NCBI GenBank assembly: GCA_011109175.1
Contig: RDEW01000013.1
Span: forward strand, 289,476 to 353,475
Direction of reading: 5' to 3'
Origin: Dicyema japonicum
Taxonomy: Eukaryota > Dicyemida > Rhombozoa > Dicyemidae
DNA length: 64,000 nt
The first letter of the stretch is position 1; every line of letters starts with the position of its first letter. The notes under the pieces are model-generated. The model was not told where the DNA came from. It worked only from the letters and a program-made list of their open reading frames with translations, and ran no database searches. Position numbers and translations under genes: made by a program. Of this stretch, positions 56,304-64,000 are shown one piece after another.

Positions 56304-59300
56304 ACTGATATTCTATATGCTGCACAGTGTGCTTATGTGGCTTTAACTGCGAAGGTTAAACCGCAAAGTACGTGTTGGAGAAAACTGAAAAGAAAATCTC
56401 AAAGCTGATGCAGAACTAGAACTTGTCAATCGCTTTTCCAGACAAGCTCTCCCTGTGTATGAAAAAACAAAAGGTTATGGATGTTCTTTGTGCCTATGGA
56501 TACAAATGGGCCAAAATGGGGAGGTTGCCATGATTGAGGCTCTACTATGTGACCTTGTAAGAATTAAGAAGCAAATAGCTGTACATCATTCAGGAAGGAC
56601 TTTCGCAAGGACAACTGTTGTTTTGAATTAAATCGACGAAGATTTTATCGGAACCTATCAGCAAGCAATGAAGTAACGTTATATGGTTTCGATGATGAGG
56701 ATTGTATGTCGTTTTGGGAAAAAGTGTGGTCTAAAAGAAAAGAGATGCACGTGCCATATGACAGTGTGGGTAAAGTAAATACTGGTATTGAAGACATGTT
56801 GCCAGAGTTCACAAATGAGTTTATCCTGGATGTTATTAAATGGCTTCCCGATTGGAAGGCTTGTGGATGCGATGGCTCATATAACTTTTTTATTAAGAAA
56901 ATGGAATCTTTACATGGCTTTTTATGTACTGAAATTAACCGAATTATTAATGGGGAATATATGCCTGAAAGTTGGTTTTATACTGGAATAACCTATTTAA
57001 TTCCTAAAAAGGAGAAACACCCCGGGAACACTACTGGCCAATTTCTGTCAAGCGAATGATCTTTTCATAGGAAACACTGCCTTTATGCACCCAGCTCGCC
57101 ACAGGAGCACATGGACTGGCCATAGAACGAACTCGGAAAACAAAAGTGTCAATATTTATAATCAAATTGATTACATCATTTGTCGGACCAAGGAAAAACA
57201 CCTACTGAATGATGCCCGTTCTTATGGAGGGTCGATGATAAATAGTGACCATAAAATGGTTATTGGCAAGTTCTCCTTGAAGAAATACTACATTGGCAGG
57301 AAGAACCTGAGTCTAAGCAAAACGCTACCACCTTACCATACCCATGTATATATGACTGAGAAGCTCTGGTCTCAGCCGCTGCTGGTGACAAACTACCAAA
57401 AACATATAGAGAACCACCTATATACATTACCAGCTAATATGACTATACAAGACCTATGGGATCAGACCAAAAGCATTATTTGCCTTGCCGCAAACACCCA
57501 CCTTGGAGTGAGACGGCAGACAACCGGAAATATGTCACTTGGCCATCCAGACTCCTTATTACTGGCAAAACAACAACGAGAAATATGGATACAGAGTCTA
57601 AACACGACGGATATACATATCAAAAACAAACTACGAACTGAACGAAATATTATCAAGAGAAGAATCATGAAGCTTAATAATGAACACTCGAAGGATGTCT
57701 TCCTATCACATCTTAGAGAGCTGGAGCAACTAAAGGACAATGCACAAATGTTCGCTGCAGTCCGACTAATGCGAGGAAAGAAAAAAGCGACAGTACATGT
57801 TATGGATGGGAAGGGGAAACTTATCTTAAAACCAGACGAACAGATCGAATTGATTGCTGCCCATTTTGAAAAACTGTTCAATGCGAACGGCCAAGAACTG
57901 GCCCCTTTCATCGGAGAACCGCGGATGCTGGAAACAATTATCACATCTAAGGAAGTTCAGAGTGCGTGCAGTAAGCTAAAGAATCACAGGAGCGCTGGAC
58001 CAGACAACATCCCTCCCGAACTGCTGAAATATGGACCTATGCGTCTATTCGAAACCATTGCGACATTGTTAAATGGAATGTTTACATCCAACTCTGTCCT
58101 ACCACTGGGGAAAGGGACATTGATACCTATACAAAAGCCTAACAAACCAAAGGGACCACTAGAAAGCCTACGCCCAGTCATATTGTTAAACACATTACGA
58201 AAAGTTCTTGCATCTGTTGCTTTGGACCGCTTAAAACATCCTGCAGGAAATTACCTATCAGCATGCCATAGTGGATTTCGTGAAGGAAGGTCGACAGCGG
58301 ACATTCTGTGGAGCCACAGGTGGCGGTGTGCAACGGCTCAAAGATACAAAAATGCCACGACCATCCTGGGGATCGATATGTCAAGAGCTTTCGACACCAT
58401 TAGCCGACACAAGCTAATGGTTGTCCTTCATCAATTTGTGGACCAATCATTGCTACGGATAATCAGAGTACTTCTCTCAAGTACTGAACTGTCAGTCCGA
58501 ATTGGGAGAACTCTATCCCGACCATTCAAAACTACAATCGGCACTCCTCAGGGAGACTCCCTCTCCCCCTTACTATTTGTGATATATCTCGAAGCTGCAC
58601 TAAAGGATCTAAGAACTTGCTATGAAGGAAAAATAAACGAAGTCGTATACGCGGATGATGTGGATTTTATATCCGAGGATACAGAAGCTCTCACACATCT
58701 GCTGGAAAATGCACCGGACAAACTGGGGGAATGGTTCCTCATCGTTAACCGGGCCAAAACGGAAATCACGGAAATCAAAAGAATGGACAACATCCTTAAT
58801 GAACGTTGGCGACATGTTAATAAGCTTGGATCCCTACTGGGGGACACAGAAGACATCATCAAAAGGAAAACACTTGCAGGAGTAGCAATGCGAAAACTCA
58901 AAAAGGGATGGCTGAAAGGACTAGATGTCAATCTGCGGATACGCATGTACAATGCATTTGTGAAACCGATACTGACATACAATGCTGGTACTTGGGCCTG
59001 TACAGGTGCGGAATCAATGGCTCTCGATGGGTTCCACAGAAAACAGCTTAGAGTATTATTTGGCATGCAGTGGCCAGCCAGAATCTCGAATACCGGTATT
59101 TACAAAAAATGCAAGAGTAGGCCTCTAAGCCTGGAAATCACTGACGCCCGGTGGAGACTGTTTGGTCACGTACTACGCATGGATCTTGCTGCCCCGGCTA
59201 ATGTGGCGATGGAGGACCATTTCATGTTCGAGGGCAAATGCTTCCGTGGCAGACCAAGGATGACCCTACCTATCATGCTGCACAAAGACCTCCAAAGGAT

Positions 59301-61666
59301 GAAGAAATGCCTAAAGACGGGAGACGATCTGGACATGCTGAGATCGACTGCGTGTAACCGTGGAGGATGGAAGAGGCTAACTAATAACATTGTTTCTTGT
59401 ATTGCACATGCTTTGCTATAACTATTATGGCAAGGCGATAAGTGCTGTAATAATAAGGATGATTGTGAGACTCCTAAAGACTTACGTCCTATAACGTGTA
59501 TGCCAACTTTATATAAACTTATTACCAAATGTATTAATTCCAAACTCTCAGATTTTGTGGATTCGTTTGGGCTATTATCTGACAATCAGCTGGGAACGAG
59601 GAAACATTGTCAGGGCGCTAAGGAACAGGCCCTTATTAATCAATGCTTAAATAATGAGTATGGAAACGCCCTTTATTCTGCTTGGGTGGATGTGAAAAAG
59701 GCCTTTGATTCTGTTAACCATGAATTTTTATTTCATGTTTTGGATTGTTCAGGAATACCCCGTTTGATTGTTAACTTTGTAAAGACCATAAGTCAAGAAG
59801 TGGACTGTAAATCTCCACTTAGATGGAAGAAGAATTGGTTCTGTAAAACTGGGACGTGGAATTCTGCAAGGAGATTCATTATCCCCTCAACTATTTGTTA
59901 TGGTAATGGAACCCTTGAGCAGGACCCTTAACTTTATGTTCCCAAGACTCCAAATTAATCAGGAGGATCCTAATACACTGACTTATTCTACAAATCATTT
60001 GTTATTCATTGATGACCTAAAGATATTTGGGCTAAAAGAAGATACTGTTATTAGAATGATGAAAGTTGTTCGCGATTTCTTTCATGTTGCCGGCTTGGAG
60101 ATGAATTCGGAAAAGTCACTTAATGTTAAATCGTTATCATGTTGTGAGACTCTGGAAGGAGTCAGTGGATATCGATATTTGGGTGTTTTTGAAGACGAGG
60201 GAAGTAATGTTCTTAAAGACAAGGTTATGGAGTCCATACTTGAAAATGTTAAGAAGAATAACCATGCTTTCGAAAACTAAGTTAAATTCTGCGAACTTGT
60301 GCAATAAATGAATAGGCAATGTCCCTAACTATTATATTGGATTAATTAATATTGAACCTAACAATACGGCAACTGCTTACGTCACTCAAGTTGCACCTCA
60401 AACCTGCAAATAAAGAGAGGCTGTATTTGGACAGGAAGACTTTTGGAAGAGGACTTACCTCGATTTCATTAAAGAGCGAATTAATTCTTTTCCAGTTCCT
60501 TAAAAGTTTGGAAAAGCAGTCGACTGTGTGTTTGCGAAGGTCGGGGATTCTGCGAGCAATAAAAACAAAAAAATGGCACTTGGCTACAATCGCAGGATTT
60601 CTTGCCTCTAAATATGCAATTGCCGACAGGGAAAGCATGGATATTAAGTCCCTCAAGGACACTCAGAAAAAATATTTATTAAATAAAATTTATTGCAGAA
60701 CACTACACTCCATTATGTTCAAATGTATTGATGAAACAAATGTCGACCTATATACTTCCTCAGAATGGTTATCCAAATAAAGTAACGGCCCACGGAGCGA
60801 AGCATTGTACTGTTTTTTGCAAGATAGGAATTTGTTTTTTGCACACACGGGGTCATTATGCAACCATTGTAAAAAAAGCAAGAAAACTGTTGATCATTTG
60901 GCCACTCAGTGTGGTAAAATGCTAAATAGTGATTATCTCCGAAGACATAATGAAGTGGTAAAGTGCATCCATCTTCATCTTTGTCGAATTTATGGAATCA
61001 AAAGAAGCAGGAAATTGAAAGGACATTCGGTTCAGTCAATATTGACGAATCAAAATGTCGAAATTAGAGTTGACACGTCGATTTTGACAGAAACAAAAGT
61101 CCAATACAATAAACCTGATATTTTCGTGTATGACAAAACAAAGAAGGAAGTAACTTTAATTAAAGTGGGAATTACCTCACAAGACCGACTAAAGCAAGTT
61201 GAAGTTGAGAAACTTCACAAATATGACTTGCTTGCAAATGAACTTTGGCTGCTCTATGAATGCCAAGTGAAGATTATTCCAGTGGTTTTGACATGGGATG
61301 GAGTTGTCTCAAGATGCTTCAAAAATCAGATGGATAAATTGTCTATAGAAGAATCAACGAGGACTTACATCCAATCGGTTGTGCTGAAGAGAACGCTCGA
61401 AAGTATGCTCATTGAACATAAGCATGGGATGAAGGTATACGATGAAGAGTACGCCTCTGCTACCTCCCAACTTGTGGAACTGGCATGCTGTGAAGACAGC
61501 CCACTGGACTCTAACGGAGATATTTTGACTGAATCTGATTTGGAGATGCGGAGTAACAGGGAGGTTATGGCACACTCTTCTTCTAAGAGAAGAGGGATTA
61601 CCAACAATCTGGATCAAAATACGCTTAATTAGTTAATTTACTCGTTATTATTATTTTATGAATAAT
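56304..61666 (+). mobile_element. R4/Dong-like non-LTR retrotransposon, interrupted by LINE-I
   Basis: Host coding runs 56637-57013 and resumes at 59455. N-terminal RT: ELNRRRFYRNLSASNEVTLY, WKACGCDGS, ESWFYTGITYLIPKK. After the insertion: ETPKDLRPITCMPTLYKLI, LLSDNQLGTRKHCQGAKEQA, AWVDVKKAFDSVNHEFLF, a damaged RGILQGDSLSP block (59850-59890), and HLLFIDDLKIFGLKED (60000), with FIDD in place of the usual YMDD. The C-terminus (60805-61632) has a CCHC motif (CNHCKKSKKTVDH...C), RRHNEVVKCIH, then the restriction-like endonuclease region KPDIFVYDKTKKEVTLIKVG and EKLHKYDLLANEL. Such order is that of the R4 clade. 5' truncated, a few frame breaks. Bounded by the long direct repeats. Confidence 0.85.
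57014..59454 (+). mobile_element. LINE-I insertion inside the R4-like RT gene, long intact ORF
   Basis: Starts inside the endonuclease (RRNTPGTLLANFCQANDLFI) and is open for 778 codons from 57085 to 59421. Visible: NQIDYIICR, NSDHKMVIG, LKNHRSAGPDNIPPELLKYG, HSGFREGRSTADILWSH, GIDMSRAFDTISR, IGTPQGDSLSPLLFVIYLEA, VVYADDVDFISED, and the end FRGRPRMTLPIML. All RT catalytic residues are intact. The tail reads GATAAGTGCTGTAATAAT. The flanking AAGGA occurs at 57009-57013 and 59455-59459 and the R4-like reading frame continues across it. Only the first half of the endonuclease is missing, so it was inserted 5' truncated. Confidence 0.92.
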
Positions 61667-62119
61667 TTAGATTTCTCATGCTCCAAATAGCTCTGCACGT
61701 TCTTTCGAATTGCTCTAATTCCAATAAACTCTTCATAGGATTTCTGGTAAGTTGACATAGTGAATTCTGAAAGATGTACTATTCACAAACAGATTGGCAT
61801 GGCCGGGGATACATAATCAATAATTCCTGATGTAAATATTGGAAATGATTGATTATTTAATAATGAGTTCACATCAAACCCAAATTAGGCAATTAAAGAT
61901 CTAGATTTTGCATATATTTTGTTAATTTTGATAAAGTAAATATAAACCTAATATTTAATTTAATTATTAATTTAAAATAAAATAAATAAAATATAACCAA
62001 GTTTAACATTCCAATTTTTTCCCTTTATGGCGAACTCTGACTTGCATGAAAACCAAATAAAAGTAATGAGTCGCATTATTTGTGTATTATTTGAGTAAAG
62101 TCAGCACAATTTACTGTTT
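61667..62119. repeat. Right long direct repeat, 5' flank of the capping-protein gene
   Basis: 453 bp matching 55760-56303 without the 84-bp insertion. Ends about 45 bp before the first recognisable codons of the capping-protein alpha gene, so it may hold that gene's promoter or first exon. Confidence 0.9.
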
Positions 62120-62163
62120 GCATGCGATAAAACCACAAATTTCCTTTTAAGCTGATTTTTAGC

Positions 62164-63080
62164 CCATAATTGACAACATCGTTTCTTCTTGCCCTCCAGG
62201 ACAGATCCTTCACATTCTCAATGGTACCCTTCCCCTGATTTAAATCTCCTAGATCTAGAGGTTCTCTCTGATATATCACAGAGCAGACAGTTTTTCCCAG
62301 AGTTTTCAATTAAGTTTAAATTTTCAGGACATTGCAAAAATTTCACCAAGACAGCTTTTCCACGTGCACTGTGGACGACCAGAGTGTTCTTATGACAAGC
62401 TATAATGTGGCTGATCTTGACAAGAGCATCTATTTTGATCCAGTCAGGGATATTTCTTTCAAGTTGGCTTGTAATCTCATTTGTAGAGTCGATCCCTTGA
62501 CTTTAACAGTTGACAATGTCAATAGCTACAACTGTGACTGCTCGGAGTTGGCTAAATCCTTCCAAACTGAAGTTGCTGAGTACGTGAACTGCCACTATGA
62601 AGAGGGATCTTCTTTAGTCGTCGGACATGAGAACCAAGTCGACATTTGCATCTCGTCCTCTCACCACAACTCTAAAAACTTTTGGTTGCTTGTTTCCTAA
62701 TTTAAGGAGCGGAATGCTAAAGTCTCATTGGTTCCTTTCCCTCGAAGATGGATGTAAATTGGAGGGAAAGATAAACGGAAGGACCCATTATATGGAGGAC
62801 GGTAATGTGCAGTTGTACTGTGATCGAGAGTTCTCATATTCGTTCGAAAAAGTAGTTAATGGTTAAATCTTAGGGTGATGATTTGGTGTATGTGGTCATA
62901 AATTACATAAAACGGGCGGAAAATGAATTTCAGAAACAACTGAACGACAACTTTGGAGAAATGGCCTCCGAATGCTTCAAGTCGTTGAGGAGAGCCCTGC
63001 CGATTACAAAATGCAAGATTGATTGGGACAAGATTTCTAGTTACACCATTGGATCATCCCTTAAAGGAGAATCTATTTAA
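62164..63080 (+). CDS. CAPZA: F-actin-capping protein subunit alpha
   Basis: Half of the CapZ heterodimer that caps barbed ends of actin filaments. After splicing: PIIDNIVSSCPPGQILHILN (matches the PPGEFNEVFND region), DLEVLSDISQSRQFFPETLQ, KFHQDSFSTCTVDDQSVLMT, FDPVRDISFKL, KNFWSGMLKSHW, THYMEDGNVQLYCDREFSY (the hallmark YYEDGNVQLV block), then NYIKRAENEFQKQLNDNF, GEMASECFKSLRRALPITKC and KIDWDKISSYTIG. Introns: 62224-62252 (29 nt), 62302-62327 (26), 62685-62706 (22) and 62852-62873 (22). No frame break in these exons. The N-terminal start is not found; upstream an acceptor-like CTGATTTTTAG at 62152-62163 could be a splice or trans-splice site. The sequence is shorter than usual in the linker between PVRDISFKL and the C-terminal half. 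Confidence 0.93.
62685..62706 (+). other. 22-nt intron in CAPZA
   Basis: GTTGCTTGTTTCCTAATTTAAG with CTAAT near its 3' end. Splicing joins KNFW to SGMLKSHW, the conserved NFW-G-W-S-W region. Confidence 0.9.
62852..62873 (+). other. 22-nt intron in CAPZA
   Basis: GTAGTTAATGGTTAAATCTTAG. Splicing joins SFEK to GDDLVYVVINYIKRAENEF in the right frame. Confidence 0.85.
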
Positions 63081-63177
63081 TATTAACTGATTTGGGGTTT
63101 TCTTTCAAATTTATTTTTGTGATTTATTTTAATCAATTATGACTGATTCGTAAATACCAACGCTATTTGTTATTTTG

Positions 63178-63797
63178 TCACTGTCTGCTCTTCAACATGT
63201 TCCTAAGTGACCTCCCATCTCCAACCACCAAAAACACAATTCTTTCATCGTATGCGGATGATCTCGTGGTCGCAGTGAACATCGAACAGACGACACTCCG
63301 ACAGGATCTATTAAACCTGATGGGTCTTTGGTAATTGTATGACTCCCCGCTTCCCATTATGGAGACCCTTTCAATCCTTGGAGTCATTCTGGATCCTCTC
63401 CCCACATTTACTCATCAAGTTTACCTAGTAACCGCGAGGATCCAAAAGAAAATTGGAATTCTCAAGGCTTTCACTCACTCTCCAATATCTTCCCGCATCG
63501 TTAGAACTTTTATACAAACAATTTGTTCCACCGAGTATCAAATACGCCTGTGCTACATGGGTTGCCCCCTTATCAGTATCGACACAGAGCAAGCTAGAAG
63601 TTTTACAAAACCGATGTCTCAGAATCGTCAAAAAGACGTACTATTCGTTACTACGAAGAACATTAAACGTCCCCCCAGTCATGGAATACCTTAAGGAACG
63701 TCACCGGGAATTCCTCAAGGTAGCAAAGTCTCCTGACCATCCTCTCGGGCCAGACATCAAACTATATATGTACGCTTGCCCGAGATATGAGAAGTAA
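63178..63797 (+). pseudogene. Jockey/CR1-like RT 3' fragment
   Basis: A damaged start (SSYADDLVVAVNIEQ near 63255, YADD intact) leads to LGVILDPLPTFTHQVYLV and ARIQKKIGILKAF, then a frame break to YKQFVPPSIKYACATWVAPL, LEVLQNRCLRIVKKTYYSLL and NVPPVMEYLKERHREFLK, stop at 63797. Near relative of 54700-55200. 5' truncated just before the catalytic YADD. Confidence 0.7.
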
Positions 63798-64000
63798 TAA
63801 ATATTGTCACGGTCCAATGGTGTGTCTCAACTGCACCCAAATTTACTAGTGGCCTCACCAATCCTATAGTCTGTAGATGGCATGAGAAATCACATATTTT
63901 TACAGTAGTACCTGTGGAATATTAATAAAAATGATACATCTGTTAGTTGATACGTTTCTTATACAATAAAAGTGATTTAATAAAAAACTGCTTTTTACAG
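63798..64000. other. Short AT-rich end of window
   Basis: No feature recognised; includes AATAAAA runs that may be a LINE tail. Confidence 0.3.

Noticed and set aside
55760-62119. LTR retrotransposon, given the long direct repeats
   Set aside because: The enclosed RT and endonuclease are R4/Dong-like; there is no protease, RNase H or integrase, and the repeats lack TG...CA ends and flanking short duplications.
1-64000. Bacterial or phage origin with many short ORFs
   Set aside because: Tiny spliceosomal introns, Frizzled, syntaxin, UQCRQ and non-LTR retrotransposons are all eukaryotic; most short ORFs are shadows in AT-rich DNA.

Overview
This is a eukaryotic, metazoan nuclear window: AT-rich, with a few compact host genes set in a dense mosaic of nested, mostly decayed transposable elements. 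The most telling feature is the introns. Every host gene I could identify is cut by spliceosomal introns of about 21-29 nt (GT...AG, often with a CTAAC/CTAAT-like or T-rich stretch), and removing them restores conserved protein sequence. Introns this short in genes for Frizzled, syntaxin and anoctamin point to a dicyemid mesozoan. That is an inference from intron size plus gene content; no taxonomic marker such as rRNA is present.

Host genes recognised: an anoctamin/TMEM16 (5346-7935, minus); a Frizzled-type receptor (12754-14268, plus); a Qa-SNARE syntaxin (about 19640-20545, plus); a CUE-like domain exon (about 22270-22609, plus); the class III PI3-kinase PIK3C3/VPS34 (23012-26041, minus); complex III subunit UQCRQ (42031-42302, minus); mitochondrial ribosomal protein uL18m/MRPL18 (43526-44273, minus); and the F-actin capping protein alpha subunit (about 62164-63080, plus). 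Unidentified probable coding pieces lie near 12125, 14296-14844, 41179-41768, 43210-43496 and 47726-48149. Several host genes carry single-base frame breaks in exons, often next to homopolymers, which could be assembly errors or real decay.

Mobile elements by lineage. LINE-I is an APE-endonuclease non-LTR family with a short AATAAT-type tail: 2290-3420 minus, 8100-10555 plus, 33230-33425 minus, 36395-39420 plus, 50790-51180 plus, 55317-55560 minus, 57014-59454 plus. LINE-II is Jockey/CR1-like: 10561-10799 and 11136-11402 minus, 16997-18145 minus, 29715-32530 plus, other ends near 15800 and 54570. LINE-III is another Jockey/CR1-like lineage: 3950-4740 minus, 52440-54060 plus. Related 3' pieces lie at 54700-55200 and 63178-63797. 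R2/NeSL-like elements with a restriction-like endonuclease are at 26650-29569 (with an N-terminal PHD finger), 44475-47156, 33520-34230 minus, and 3' stubs at 42395-42640 minus, 51440-51600 and 56104-56187. An R4/Dong-like element occupies 56304-61666. DNA transposons: a hAT with perfect 8-bp target duplications (16522-18353), a Tigger/pogo element with TA duplications (34576-39497), and hAT remnants at 29656-33085 and 39520-40740.

The layout is strongly nested: LINE-II inside a hAT, LINE-I inside Tigger, LINE-II inside a second hAT, and LINE-I inside the RT gene of the R4-like element, which is itself bracketed by about 450-bp, near-identical direct repeats next to the capping-protein gene. 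A roughly 225-bp SINE-like repeat with a short hairpin recurs through the first half. No CRISPR array, rRNA or convincing tRNA was seen.
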